A stretch of DNA of 64,000 bases from an uncultured Bacilli bacterium (GCA_934155645.1 CAKPHC010000001.1:62001-126000); one strand, 5' to 3'; counted from the stretch's first letter, positions 14,475 to 24,039 are shown. Numbers and translations are program-made. The notes: generated by a model from the letters alone, not told the origin.

Positions 14475-15014
14475 TTAATCACCTTGTACTTCGTATTCAT
14501 CTAATATTTGTTCAATATCACTTATTAATAAATTACTGTTTGCAGTTCTACTCTTAAAATCTATTACTTTACCATCTTCAAATAACATTATAGCAGGATA
14601 AGAATATATCTTATTACCAGTAACATATTTATCATTTAATTCTTTTAATAATAATTCTTTATCTTGAACATCTGTAATATTAAAGTATACAATTTTATCT
14701 TTTAAATGCCTTGTTTGGATTATTTTCTTTAAATCAAGTTCTAGATTTCTACAATCTTCATTATCAGCAACACCCATATAAATAATTACTGATTGATTAT
14801 CATTTATATAATTATGAACTTCATTATATCTAACTTCACTAATAACTCCTTTTAAAACTGGAATAGTTTTAGCATAATCTTGATATGACATATACCAACT
14901 TCTTAAGAAAAACGCTAAAGCAATTGAAATAACAAATATTATTCCTACAATAACATAATTCTTCTTAGGAATTACTTTTTTCTCTTCTTTAATTATCTTC
15001 TTACTCTTAACCAT
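14475..15014 (-). CDS. Membrane-anchored thioredoxin-like protein without CXXC
   Basis: 179 residues from the ATG at 15014 (MVKSKKIIKEEKK), chosen because AAAGGA is 9 bases upstream; a longer frame adds a hydrophobic run with no binding site. A single membrane helix (about residues 22-41) is followed by an extracytoplasmic thioredoxin-like domain: VIIYMGVADNEDCRNLELDL in the active-site position, IVYFNITD, YSYPAIMLFEDGKVID with the cis-proline, and a terminal helix. Only one Cys is present where a CXXC is expected, so it is probably not a disulfide oxidoreductase of the normal type. It resembles thioredoxin-fold proteins found with bacteriocin accessory genes. Role unknown. Confidence 0.7.
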   Translation of the reverse strand: MVKSKKIIKEEKKVIPKKNYVIVGIIFVISIALAFFLRSWYMSYQDYAKTIPVLKGVISEVRYNEVHNYINDNQSVIIYMGVADNEDCRNLELDLKKIIQTRHLKDKIVYFNITDVQDKELLLKELNDKYVTGNKIYSYPAIMLFEDGKVIDFKSRTANSNLLISDIEQILDEYEVQGD

Positions 15015-15046
15015 ATAATCATATCCTTTCACATATATTAGTATAA

Positions 15047-15086
15047 CAAAAAAATGATGAAAAAACAAATTAGTTTTCATCATTTT
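15047..15086 (-). terminator. typA terminator
   Basis: ATGATGAAAA paired with TTTTTCATCAT over 10 bp with a U-run on the - strand, between typA and the thioredoxin-like gene. Confidence 0.7.
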
Positions 15087-15094
15087 AATTTATA

Positions 15095-16906
15095 TTATTG
15101 GTTTTTAGCATCTGCCTTTTTTCTTAATTCTGTATTTAGAATTCTTTTTCTAATTCTTATACTTAAAGGTGTAATTTCTACTAATTCGTCTGAATTAATA
15201 TAGTCTAGTGCATATTCCAAAGGAATTGGTCTAGGGCGTTTTAATACTACTGTTTTATCACTACCAGCAGCACGCATATTAGTTAATTGTTTACCTTTTA
15301 CAACGTTAACTGCTAAGTCATTATCTCTATTATGTTCACCAACTACCATACCTTCGTAAACTTCAGTACCTGGTTCAATAAACATAACACCACGTTCTTC
15401 AAGTGAACCTAATGCATAAGCTGTTGCTTTACCATTTTCCATAGAAACAAGAACACCAATACTACGTTCTCCTACTTCTACATTAGCAACTGGACGATAT
15501 TCTTTAAATGTATGGTTAATAATACCATAACCTTTAGTTAATGTTAAAAAGTTTGTAGTAAATCCAATTAATCCACGTGAAGGGATAGTATAAACAATCT
15601 TAACTTGTCCATTAACATTAGTCATACTTTCCATAATAGCACCACGAGTACCTAATTGTTCAATAACTGTACCTATTGTATCTTCAGGAGCATCAATCAT
15701 TAATTCTTCATATGGTTCCATTTTAACACCATTTTCTTCTTTAACAATTACTGCAGGTTTTGATACTTGTAATTCAAATCCTTCTCTACGCATATTCTCA
15801 ATTAAAATACCTAAGTGTAGTTCACCACGTCCTGATACAATCCATGACTCACTATCATTTTGTTTAACTTTTAAACTTACATCTCTTTGTGTTTCTTTAA
15901 TTAAACGTTCTTCTATTTTTCTTGCTGTTAATATTTTACCTTCTCTACCAACAAATGGAGAAGTATTAACACCAAAAGTCATTTGAAGAGTTGGTTCATC
16001 TATATGTAATATTGGTAATGGATTTCTTTTTCCTACTTCACATAAAGTTTCACCTACTGAAATATCCATAAGTCCTGCTACAGCACATATATCTCCTGCT
16101 TCTGCTTCTTCTATTTCAATTCTTTTTAATCCTAGGTATCCAAATAGTTTTTGTACTCTAAATTGTTTAACTGAACCATCAAGTCTCATACAATCAACCA
16201 TTTGGCCTACTCTAATTTTACCATTATGAACTCTACCAATACCAATTCTTCCTACATAATCATTATAATCTAATAATGCTGGTTGGAATTGTAAATCAAG
16301 ATTAGGGTCCCCACTTGGTGCAGGTATCTCACTAATAATTAAATCAAGTAATTCAGTAAATCCTGGTGTTTGTGTACTTAAATCATCACTTAAACTACAA
16401 GTTCCATTAATAGCAGATGCATAAACTACTTTAAAGTCTAGCCAATCTTCATCAGCACCTAAGTCAATAAACAAATCTAATACTTCATCAAGTACTTCTT
16501 TACATCTTGCAGATTCTTTATCTACCTTGTTAATTACAACAATTGGTTTTACATGTGCTTCTAGTGCTTTCTTTAATACGAATCTAGTTTGAGGCATAGT
16601 ACCTTCATAAGCATCAACTACTAACAAAACACCATCAACCATGTTCATAATACGTTCTACTTCGCCACCGAAGTCAGCATGTCCAGGAGTATCTAATATA
16701 TTAATACGATATCCATTATAATCTACTGCTGTAGTTTTAGCTAAAATAGTAATACCACGTTCTTTTTCTATTTGGTTAGAATCCATAGTAACATTACTTA
16801 AATCTTCATTATCACGAAATGTTCCACTTGTTTTTAATATTTCATCTACTAATGTAGTTTTACCATGGTCAACATGCGCTATAATTGCTATATTTCTTTT
16901 TTTCAT
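15095..16906 (-). CDS. typA: GTPase TypA/BipA
   Basis: Translational GTPase of the EF-G group that binds 70S ribosomes and supports late 50S assembly and stress or cold growth. 603 residues, starting MKKRNIAIIAHVDHGKTT (G1), with the switch II NILDTPGHADFGGE, NKVD (G4), and the BipA-specific C-terminal domain SRGLIGFTTNFLTLTKGYGI. I start at the ATG at 16906, preceded by GAGGGAAG, rather than an in-frame codon 14 residues earlier. It is a single-gene transcript by the terminators on each side. Confidence 0.98.
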   Translation of the reverse strand: MKKRNIAIIAHVDHGKTTLVDEILKTSGTFRDNEDLSNVTMDSNQIEKERGITILAKTTAVDYNGYRINILDTPGHADFGGEVERIMNMVDGVLLVVDAYEGTMPQTRFVLKKALEAHVKPIVVINKVDKESARCKEVLDEVLDLFIDLGADEDWLDFKVVYASAINGTCSLSDDLSTQTPGFTELLDLIISEIPAPSGDPNLDLQFQPALLDYNDYVGRIGIGRVHNGKIRVGQMVDCMRLDGSVKQFRVQKLFGYLGLKRIEIEEAEAGDICAVAGLMDISVGETLCEVGKRNPLPILHIDEPTLQMTFGVNTSPFVGREGKILTARKIEERLIKETQRDVSLKVKQNDSESWIVSGRGELHLGILIENMRREGFELQVSKPAVIVKEENGVKMEPYEELMIDAPEDTIGTVIEQLGTRGAIMESMTNVNGQVKIVYTIPSRGLIGFTTNFLTLTKGYGIINHTFKEYRPVANVEVGERSIGVLVSMENGKATAYALGSLEERGVMFIEPGTEVYEGMVVGEHNRDNDLAVNVVKGKQLTNMRAAGSDKTVVLKRPRPIPLEYALDYINSDELVEITPLSIRIRKRILNTELRKKADAKNQ

Positions 16907-16975
16907 AATTACACTTCCCTCGTAAAAACTTTCTAAATTATACCACAAATTATGAGAAAATCAATATTTTAAGCA

Positions 16976-17003
16976 TAGAAAAAATCTATATAGCATAGAT
17001 TTT
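16976..17003 (-). terminator. Terminator of the 211-residue anchored protein gene
   Basis: AAATCTAT / ATAGATTT stem with a short loop and T6 on the - strand, ending just before the typA upstream region. Confidence 0.7.
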
Positions 17004-17635
17004 TACTTTAACTTATAATATTCACTCTTTAACCAATTACTAAGATTATTTAAATAAGATACTTGTAATGTCTTATAAAATAATAAGTCATCATAAGAAA
17101 TATTGGTACTACTAAAAAATGAATCAAAATGCAATTTTTTCAAATTATTAAGCTGCATTTCAGCGTTATTAGTTCTATCTTCATTGTTACTTATTAAGAA
17201 AGATGAATAACCATAAAATCTTGAAATACAAGTCTCATTTTTCATTTTTGAAATTATGTTATTTAGTTCTTTTTTAGTTATTTTTTGCTTATTTCTATAT
17301 TCTACTATAATATTAGGCTCAGTATAATTAACAAAATCAGTTAATTCAAGGTAACACATTCTAATGTCTTTTACTAAATCATTTAAAAATCTTTGATAAT
17401 CAGCATCTTCTATCGAAAAATCAGATAATTCCCACCAAAAAAATTCTTCATTATCATAAGTTATTTCTGTCATATTATTTTTTATACTAATAAGATTATC
17501 ATCATATGCTGTCCACAAGCTATTATTTTGGTTTATCATAATTGTATCTTTGTTAATAATTTTATAAAGTAACAATATAACCATTAAAATAGCTATCGCA
17601 CTTACTACTAGAATTAAATATTTTCTTTTTTTCAT
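17003..17635 (-). CDS. Hypothetical protein with N-terminal membrane anchor
   Basis: Not recognised. About 210 residues: one N-terminal membrane helix (residues about 5-25), then a helical extracellular part with Trp and Tyr residues (FFWWELSDFSI). No cell-wall or enzyme motif seen. I prefer the ATG at 17635, 9 bases after AAGGAG, over the TTG two codons upstream. It stands alone between typA and a divergent oxidoreductase gene. Confidence 0.55.
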   Translation of the reverse strand: MKKRKYLILVVSAIAILMVILLLYKIINKDTIMINQNNSLWTAYDDNLISIKNNMTEITYDNEEFFWWELSDFSIEDADYQRFLNDLVKDIRMCYLELTDFVNYTEPNIIVEYRNKQKITKKELNNIISKMKNETCISRFYGYSSFLISNNEDRTNNAEMQLNNLKKLHFDSFFSSTNISYDDLLFYKTLQVSYLNNLSNWLKSEYYKLK

Positions 17636-17782
17636 AAACAACTTCTCCTTAGAAACATATTTTACACAAGACTTAAAGTTTAAATATTATAACTACATTT
17701 ATTACTATAAGATTATCATAATTTTATTATCATTACAATGTATAAAGCTAATATAAAAGTATCAATATATAATGGTGATTTT

Positions 17783-19258
17783 ATGAATAATAATTCAATC
17801 TGGTTAAAAGGAATTAAACCAAAGTTAATGCCCCCATTAAAAACCGATATAACTACTGACATATTAATTATTGGAGGAGGTATTACAGGTATAACTACTT
17901 GTTTTTATCTAAAAGATTCTAATCTTGACATTACTCTTATAGAAAGTAATAGAATTGCTCATGCTACATCAGCTAAAACTACTGGTAAATTAACCTACTT
18001 ACAAGATAATATTCCTAATAAAGTTAAAAAAATATATGGCACAAACGCCGCTAAAGATTATATAGAAAGTCAAAAATATGCAATTGAATTAGTTAAAGAC
18101 AATATTTTGAATCATAATATAAAATGTAATTTTGAAAGTAATAATTCTTACCTTTTTACAGATTTAAATACTAATATTACTAAAATTAACTCCACAATCA
18201 AAATACTATCTAAAGCCAAAATAGATTACAAAATAAGTAAAAATTTACCTATTAAATATCCTTGTAAATACAATGTAAAAGTAACTAATACAGCTGTATT
18301 CCATCCAGTTAAATATATCTTAGGGCTTAAAGATACCCTATTAGACAAGAAAAATATTCATATATATGAAAAAACTAAAGCAGTAAATTTAAGTAAAGAT
18401 GAAGATTATTACATAATTAAAACTAATTCTAATACTATTAAAGCTAAAAAAGTAGTACTAGCATGTCACTATCCTTTCTTCCTAGTACCAAAACTTTTCC
18501 CATTTAAAACCTATCTAGAAAAATCCTATTTAGTAAGTGGAATTGTTGATAAAAACAAAATGTTTAACGCAATAACTATTGATGGAAAACACTCGATAAG
18601 ATATTACTCATCTAATAAAGACTATATCATATATGTAGGTAAACCCAATACCCTAGGCAATAACATGGATAATCAAAAAAACTTTAATGATATAATTTGG
18701 CATATGAAATCAAATCTTACTAAAGATATAAAATACTACTGGTTCAATTATGATGTTATGACACCAGATAGTCTTCCTATTATTGGGTATTATGAAAAGG
18801 ATAATCCTAATTTATTAATAGGAACAGGGTATAATACTTGGGGTATGACTAACGGAAGCTTAGCTGGAAAAATACTTAGTGACTTAATACTAGGAAAAGA
18901 AAATAAGTATAGCTATCTATTTGACCCTAATAGAGCATCATCTACTACAAAAATATTAAATACAATTGGATATAATATTGAAAATGGCATAACATACATA
19001 AAATCAAAATTAAAAAAGAAATATCCGTTCTACTCTAAAAACGTTAAAATAGAAAATCGTAACGGCTTAAGATGTGGAATTTATATTGACGAAGATAAAA
19101 AAGAACACGTTGTATCAAATACTTGTCCTCATATGAAATGTAACCTAATATTTAATGAAATAGATAAAACTTGGGATTGTCCTTGTCATGGTTCTAGATT
19201 TGATATTGATGGAAAATCAATTAAAGGTCCAAGTGTTTATAATATAAGTATAAAATAA
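17783..19258 (+). CDS. FAD-dependent oxidoreductase fused to a Rieske [2Fe-2S] domain
   Basis: 491 residues in two domains. Residues 1-400 form a DadA-type (glycine/D-amino-acid-oxidase) FAD fold: ILIIGGGITGITTCFYL near residue 22 is the dinucleotide-binding site and LLIGTGYNTWGMTNGSLAG the C-terminal FAD contact. The C-terminus is a Rieske domain with both ligand pairs, NTCPHMKC and DCPCHGSRFD. This fusion is the YhfW type of Bacilli; substrate unknown. I start at ATG 17783, six bases after GGTGAT; an in-frame ATG at 17738 lacks a site. It is divergent from the anchored-protein gene and converges on the DedA gene, sharing a terminator. Confidence 0.88.
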   Translation: MNNNSIWLKGIKPKLMPPLKTDITTDILIIGGGITGITTCFYLKDSNLDITLIESNRIAHATSAKTTGKLTYLQDNIPNKVKKIYGTNAAKDYIESQKYAIELVKDNILNHNIKCNFESNNSYLFTDLNTNITKINSTIKILSKAKIDYKISKNLPIKYPCKYNVKVTNTAVFHPVKYILGLKDTLLDKKNIHIYEKTKAVNLSKDEDYYIIKTNSNTIKAKKVVLACHYPFFLVPKLFPFKTYLEKSYLVSGIVDKNKMFNAITIDGKHSIRYYSSNKDYIIYVGKPNTLGNNMDNQKNFNDIIWHMKSNLTKDIKYYWFNYDVMTPDSLPIIGYYEKDNPNLLIGTGYNTWGMTNGSLAGKILSDLILGKENKYSYLFDPNRASSTTKILNTIGYNIENGITYIKSKLKKKYPFYSKNVKIENRNGLRCGIYIDEDKKEHVVSNTCPHMKCNLIFNEIDKTWDCPCHGSRFDIDGKSIKGPSVYNISIK

Positions 19259-19281
19259 TACGTCTATGTATTATTTTTTTT
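19252..19281. terminator. Bidirectional terminator
   Basis: AATAATAC / GTATTATT stem with a 6-nt loop and T8 on the + strand and A-rich sequence on the other side; shared by the FAD-Rieske gene and the DedA gene, whose stop codon is inside it. Confidence 0.75.
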
Positions 19282-19875
19282 AATTCTAAAAAAATTCTTA
19301 AGCATTTTATAAATCCAAGAAACAACTAAAACAGCTAATAAAATTATAATAGGTACCTTTAATCTTGAAGTAACTTGTTTTAAAATTACCCAGTTATTTC
19401 CAAGTGCATATCCAAAATAAACAAAAACAAAAGTCCAAGGAATACTACCAATAATTGTATAAAGTAAAAATCTTTTAAAAGATAATCTAGCAATTCCTAT
19501 AGGAAGAGAAACTAAAGTTCTTACAATAGGAACATTTCTACCTATACATGCTGCAATAAGTCCATATTTATTAAACCAAGAATTACTCTTTTCCACTTCG
19601 TTATCTTTCATAAAAAAGTATTTTCCATATTTCATAGCAAATCCTTTACCACCAAAATATCCCATATAATAAATAATAATGGCACAGAAAACACTACCTA
19701 AAAGTCCGGTTATGAAAGCTCCCCAAAATGAAAATACACCCTGTCCTGCTAATATCCCACCAGTAGCAAGAATAAGTTCACTTGGAATTATAATTATTAC
19801 CGCTTCTAATACCATTCCTAAAAACATTCCTAAATATCCAAAATTACCAATTAAACTTAATACATAATTATCCAC
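19264..19875 (-). CDS. DedA family membrane protein
   Basis: 203 residues, DedA/SNARE-associated family (proposed lipid flippase for undecaprenyl phosphate or phospholipids). Family features are clear: an N-terminal GNFGYLGMFLGMVLEAVIIIIPSELIL re-entrant segment with the membrane-buried Glu, GSVFCAIIIYYMGYFGGK, IGRNVPIVRTLVSLPIGIARL with the conserved Arg, and GSIPWTFVFVYFGYALG. It starts with GTG, with TAGGTGA upstream. It is divergent from the small exporter gene, 110 bases away. Confidence 0.93.
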   Translation of the reverse strand: MDNYVLSLIGNFGYLGMFLGMVLEAVIIIIPSELILATGGILAGQGVFSFWGAFITGLLGSVFCAIIIYYMGYFGGKGFAMKYGKYFFMKDNEVEKSNSWFNKYGLIAACIGRNVPIVRTLVSLPIGIARLSFKRFLLYTIIGSIPWTFVFVYFGYALGNNWVILKQVTSRLKVPIIILLAVLVVSWIYKMLKNFFRIKKNNT

Positions 19876-19985
19876 AGTATCACCTAATTAAAATATATGA
19901 TTTAATATTATTTCCATGAAACTATTTGACCATAGATATTTATTATCATATAATTGTATAAGATAGAAATAAGAAAGGAAATATT

Positions 19986-20501
19986 ATGACAGAAAAATTA
20001 GTTAACTTTTTTGTAAAACTCTTTGGAGGAAACAAAAATAATGAAATAGGAAAAATAGCAATAATAGCAATCTTATCAATGCTACCAATTATAGAACTAC
20101 GTGGAGGATTAATTGCAGCAGCATTATTAAATCTAGATGGATTACTAAGTTTTATCGTATGCTATATCTTTAATCTTTTACCAATTCCATTTATTCTATT
20201 ATTAATTAGATGGATATTTAAACAATTTAAAAAGACTAAACGTCTAGGTAAAATAGTAGATAAAATGGAAGATAAGGTAGAAAAGAAAAAAGGTCAGATA
20301 GAAAAATATGGTTATTGGGGATTATTCTTATTTGTAGCAATACCTCTTCCTGGAACTGGAGCATGGACAGGTGCTTTAATAGCAGCCATGTTAGATATGG
20401 ATAAAAAGAAATCGTTCTTAGCTATTGCATTAGGCGTTGCTGGCGCTGGACTTATTATGATGATATTATCTTATGGATTATTAAAAGGAATCATTGGATA
20501 G
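19986..20501 (+). CDS. Small multidrug export family protein (PF06695/COG2426)
   Basis: 171 residues with four or five membrane helices. SMLPIIELRGGLIAAALL and the LFLFVAIPLPGTGAWTGALIAAML re-entrant element are the family signature; both segments carry the polar residue-Gly pattern that also relates it to the DedA fold. The middle has a basic amphipathic stretch (KKTKRLGKIVDKMEDKVEKKK). The family name refers to a proposed export role that is not well established. Strong site AAGAAAGGA. It lies beside the DedA gene, divergent, and ends in a terminator shared with vanW. Confidence 0.88.
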   Translation: MTEKLVNFFVKLFGGNKNNEIGKIAIIAILSMLPIIELRGGLIAAALLNLDGLLSFIVCYIFNLLPIPFILLLIRWIFKQFKKTKRLGKIVDKMEDKVEKKKGQIEKYGYWGLFLFVAIPLPGTGAWTGALIAAMLDMDKKKSFLAIALGVAGAGLIMMILSYGLLKGIIG

Positions 20502-20535
20502 AAAAAACTTTACATTTTTTGTAAAGTCTTTTTTT
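20502..20535. terminator. Terminator between exporter and VanW genes
   Basis: ACTTTACA / TGTAAAGT 8-bp stem with T5 loop and T7 on the + strand; A-rich on the other side so it can serve the convergent VanW gene. Confidence 0.8.
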
Positions 20536-21790
20536 AATCTAAATAATATGAAGTATGAAGCAATACTCTACTAATTAGTTGTTCACCTTGATAAGTAGAT
20601 AAATAAGTCTCATATCCACCAGATGCAACTCTATTAGAAGTAACTATAAACTTTTTACCTTGCAATGCATTTTCATTAGACCAAATATCAATAACAACTT
20701 TATTGTTTTCAACATACCCAACAATATATATTGGATAATCATATTGATTTTTAAATTGATAATCTACCCAATCTCCACCTACAGTAGCATCTTGTCCCTT
20801 TGAAACATAATTAACTGCATAACCATGATTATATCTCATAACCGTTTGTAACCCGGCTAGTAATTGAGCATTATAAAGTGTAGTAGATACTTGACATACT
20901 CCACCACCACAGCCATATCCAGAACTTGATTGAACTGGTGCTACCTTATATCCATTAGCACATGTATATGGTCCTACCACTTGCCTAAAAGAAAACAATT
21001 GGTCTTTCTCGAGCATAACACCATTAAGTTTACTTACTGCTATTTCAATATTTTGTCCCCTATTACCATAATTATTAAAATCCGTTGAGAAAGTAGATAT
21101 TTTCTTATTTATTAAAGATAATCTAGTTTCTTTCTTTTTGATTACTGACCCAGATACTTCTATATTGAAATCATTATTATCACTAATAAACTTATCTTTT
21201 TCATTATTTAAATAACTGATTAGATTCTCCTTAGTTGTTTCAACATCCATTTTATATCCATCACTACCAGAATCAAATATTAAATTATGTTCAGCATTTA
21301 ATACTAATTTTTCTTCTTTAACATCACTATTAACTTTACTTGCTAAATCCTTTATTATTAAATCAATCTTTTCATTAACAAAATTAACATCTAATGAATA
21401 TTTTCTTAGTAATTCACCTTTTATCATTTTAATCTTATCAGAATATGAAGTACTTTTACTATCATCTTTTATTTTATTAATAACAGAATCAACATCTATA
21501 ACCGGTTCAAAATCTTTTAATTTATATTTAACTGTTTTTCCATTATATATAAAACTTATATCTTTGTTTAACGCATTATTAACTAAATCATTAATTTTTC
21601 CCTCTAATTTATCAAAATCAATATTTGAAAAACTATAATCATTAATATAAGTACTTTTATATGTTTTATTTTGATATTCAATCATTAACTCTTTATAGTA
21701 AATAGATATAAATAATCCTGAAGTCAGTGAGAGTACACCTATACAAGCTAAAATAATTATAACTATATATTTAGACTTCCTCTTTTGCAT
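20534..21790 (-). CDS. VanW family protein with peptidoglycan-binding-like N-terminus
   Basis: 418 residues: N-terminal membrane anchor (residues about 8-28), a PG_binding_4-type repeat region with KYKLKDFEPVID, and a VanW domain from about residue 230 with STDFNNYGNRGQNIEIAVSKLNGVML, LFSFRQVVGPYT, and GYGCGGGVCQVSTTLYNAQLLAG, the last being the family's most conserved box. The protein is expected on the outer face of the membrane. VanW proteins are wall-associated, occur in spore formers (YoaR type) and do not by themselves indicate vancomycin resistance; no vanA/H/X genes are here. Good site AGGAG 8 bases before ATG. Confidence 0.9.
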   Translation of the reverse strand: MQKRKSKYIVIIILACIGVLSLTSGLFISIYYKELMIEYQNKTYKSTYINDYSFSNIDFDKLEGKINDLVNNALNKDISFIYNGKTVKYKLKDFEPVIDVDSVINKIKDDSKSTSYSDKIKMIKGELLRKYSLDVNFVNEKIDLIIKDLASKVNSDVKEEKLVLNAEHNLIFDSGSDGYKMDVETTKENLISYLNNEKDKFISDNNDFNIEVSGSVIKKKETRLSLINKKISTFSTDFNNYGNRGQNIEIAVSKLNGVMLEKDQLFSFRQVVGPYTCANGYKVAPVQSSSGYGCGGGVCQVSTTLYNAQLLAGLQTVMRYNHGYAVNYVSKGQDATVGGDWVDYQFKNQYDYPIYIVGYVENNKVVIDIWSNENALQGKKFIVTSNRVASGGYETYLSTYQGEQLISRVLLHTSYYLD

Positions 21791-21867
21791 ACCCTCTGCT
21801 CCTATTCTATCATATATAGTATATTATATCTTACTTTCTGTATCAATATAAAAACAATTACTTTACA

Positions 21868-21896
21868 TCAAAAAAGAAGAAACATTACATTTCTTC
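21868..21896 (-). terminator. Terminator of the two-helix membrane protein gene
   Basis: GAAGAAA / TTTCTTC stem, 7-nt loop, T6 on the - strand. Confidence 0.65.
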
Positions 21897-21920
21897 CTTC
21901 ATCTAACATTTATAAAATTT

Positions 21921-22280
21921 TTATTTCTTTTTACTTTTTTCTTTTTCAGTCTTATATTCTTCTTCGATTGCTCTGATATAGTTATCTGAGTAAGGATTCT
22001 TTTTAATTAAACTTACACCTGTTGCTAAAGCTGAAACAGTTGCTGCTATAGCAATTGCAACAGAACAGTCCATACCTGCTGCTAATCCATCAACTGCTGC
22101 AAATATTGCACTTCCTGATAAAGCTCCTAAGCTTGCACAAGATACCATAATACGTTTATTTTCCCATTTTTCTTCTTTTTCCTTGTTCTCCCAGAATCTT
22201 TCAATATCATCTTTTTTAAAACTGTAATGATCTGTTAGTATCTTCGAAAAATTAACTTTCAAATTATTTACTTTTTTCAT
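21921..22280 (-). CDS. Small membrane protein, 119 aa, unknown
   Basis: Not recognised. A charged N-terminal part (residues 1-50, DHYSFKKDDIERFWENKEKEEKWENK) is followed by two Ala/Gly-rich membrane helices in a hairpin (residues about 48-92) and a lysine-rich tail. The hairpin could be buried in the membrane with both ends in the cytoplasm. Strong ribosome site GAGGAGAGAGGG. Single-gene unit upstream of VanW. Confidence 0.55.
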   Translation of the reverse strand: MKKVNNLKVNFSKILTDHYSFKKDDIERFWENKEKEEKWENKRIMVSCASLGALSGSAIFAAVDGLAAGMDCSVAIAIAATVSALATGVSLIKKNPYSDNYIRAIEEEYKTEKEKSKKK

Positions 22281-22345
22281 TTTTCTCCCTCTCTCCTCAC
22301 GAGATGTCTGTTATCATACCATAAATGTCCATTTTTGTCAATTAC

Positions 22346-23605
22346 TTAGATAGTATTAAGCTCAGCATCATAAGGTAATTCTATAGTAACACTAGTACCA
22401 TTATACTTTTCTGATTCATATTTTAAAACACCGTTATGTCTATTTATTACATCAAAAGATAAATTAACACCTATTCCAGTTCCATTAAATTTAGTCGTAT
22501 AGAAAGCTTCACCTAAATGATTTAATTCTTCACTAGTCATACCTATTCCATTATCACTAATAACAATTACTATCTTATTATCAATAACTTTCATACTTAT
22601 GGATATAGCTAACTTTTGTCCATCTATCTTAGCTTCCATACTATTCTTTACAATGTTTATAAGTACTTGTTTTAACCTATTATAATCAGCCATAATATAA
22701 ACTTCATCATCCATTATATCAAGATTCATTTCTATATCATTATCCCTTAACAATATACCAATTGACCTTGTAAAATCTTCCAAAAGCATAACTATATCAA
22801 TAATATCTTTCTCTATTTTAACCTTAGAATAATCTAAATAATCATCCATAAGTGACAAAGTTCTATTAATTTCACTTTTAATAATAGGAATATATTTCTC
22901 TAACTTAGCTCTATTATCAATATTAATCATATCTAAATATCCCTTACATACCGCTATTGGATTCTTTATTTCATGAGTTATTTTAAATAAAGAATTTCTA
23001 ATCGTTTTTTCCTTTTCTAATTCCCTAATCGCACTATTTAATGATATAAAATCCTCTATTTTTTGAACTAACTTATAATAAAATGAACTTGCTATATAAA
23101 AGATAGATATAGTAAGAATTATTTTTAATAAATTAAACCATATATTATTTAAAGGACTTATAAAAAAGAAAGTTAAAAAAGATATATTAAAAGCTTTTAA
23201 TACTGTAAAACTATTAATTATATAACTAGAGGTAATGTTTTTTCTGTAAGATATTATATATATAAGAAAATAAGTAACATATTCAAAAATAACAAGGATA
23301 GGACTATATCCAAACATAATCATTGAGTATATAACTAAAATAATAGATATAACTACAGCAATGCCTTTTCTTCCTTTTAAGTATGCAAATAAAAGAGGAA
23401 TATTTAAAAGAATAGAAACATAGCAGTCATTTTTAAAGTATCCATATCGTGTTAATAAAAACAATGATAATAAAAGACTAAATTCAAAGTATCGATTAAT
23501 TAAAATCTTATTATTGTTTCTTTGATATGAAATACAAATAAGATATAAAAATAGCGGAAATAATAAAAGAACTGTATTTAATATATAACCATCAAAAAAC
23601 CTCAT
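22346..23605 (-). CDS. Membrane sensor histidine kinase, orphan
   Basis: 419 residues from the ATG at 23605 (AAGAAGG 7 bases upstream). Six or seven membrane helices fill residues 1-185 with no separate sensor domain, then HisKA with the phosphorylated His in KITHEIKNPIAVCKGYLD and a HATPase domain with the N-box NIVKNSMEA, G1 DNGIGMTSEEL, F-box AFYTTK and G2 GTGIGVNLS. The layout resembles KinB-type sporulation kinases of Bacilli, which feed the Spo0 phosphorelay. No response regulator gene is nearby, which supports an orphan phosphorelay kinase; sigG and coat genes in the window show the lineage sporulates. The link to sporulation is inference. Confidence 0.88.
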   Translation of the reverse strand: MRFFDGYILNTVLLLFPLFLYLICISYQRNNNKILINRYFEFSLLLSLFLLTRYGYFKNDCYVSILLNIPLLFAYLKGRKGIAVVISIILVIYSMIMFGYSPILVIFEYVTYFLIYIISYRKNITSSYIINSFTVLKAFNISFLTFFFISPLNNIWFNLLKIILTISIFYIASSFYYKLVQKIEDFISLNSAIRELEKEKTIRNSLFKITHEIKNPIAVCKGYLDMINIDNRAKLEKYIPIIKSEINRTLSLMDDYLDYSKVKIEKDIIDIVMLLEDFTRSIGILLRDNDIEMNLDIMDDEVYIMADYNRLKQVLINIVKNSMEAKIDGQKLAISISMKVIDNKIVIVISDNGIGMTSEELNHLGEAFYTTKFNGTGIGVNLSFDVINRHNGVLKYESEKYNGTSVTIELPYDAELNTI

Positions 23606-23680
23606 ATAATGCCTTCTTTCTATTAACATTATATGAGATTAATTTGTCGAAATTTGTCGAATTGTGTCAAAATATCACGA

Positions 23681-23992
23681 TTATTTTAAATCATCAATAT
23701 ATTTCTTTAATTGTTTAGAATTTGGTCCTAAAATTATTTTTAATTGATTATCAATCTCTACTATTCCTTTAGCACCTAATTTCTGAATTGCTTCCTTATC
23801 TACTATTGATATATCTTTTAAAGTTACTTTAAATCTAGATAAATTAACTTCTGTTGCTAGTATATTATCCTTTCCACCAAGGTAATCTACTAACTTATTT
23901 AATTGTAAATGTGCATCCTTCTTTCCAGCTTTTAATACTGCTAAAAGAATGATAAACACAACTACTAAAATAATTATATATTCTATTTTCAT
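23681..23992 (-). CDS. Membrane-anchored EIIB(Glc)-like domain lacking the phosphorylated Cys
   Basis: 103 residues: one N-terminal membrane helix (residues 4-21) joined to a domain that matches glucose-type PTS EIIB: LVDYLGGKDNI, LSRFKVTLKDISIVDKEAIQKLGAKGI and IILGPNSKQLKKYI. In active EIIB the motif is ACxTRLRV; here the position of the phospho-accepting Cys is Asn50 (EVNLSRFKV). So it cannot take a phosphate in the usual way. It may be a regulatory or structural relic. Standing alone between the kinase and a surface-protein gene, it has no PTS partner. The family match is good, function unknown. Confidence 0.75.
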   Translation of the reverse strand: MKIEYIIILVVVFIILLAVLKAGKKDAHLQLNKLVDYLGGKDNILATEVNLSRFKVTLKDISIVDKEAIQKLGAKGIVEIDNQLKIILGPNSKQLKKYIDDLK

Positions 23993-24039
23993 CTTTCTTC
24001 ACCACAATCATTATACTATAATATGTTATTTTTTCAAAA

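Noticed and set aside
20534..21790. Vancomycin resistance because of VanW
   Set aside because: No vanA, vanH, vanX or regulator genes are near; VanW-domain proteins are common in spore formers.
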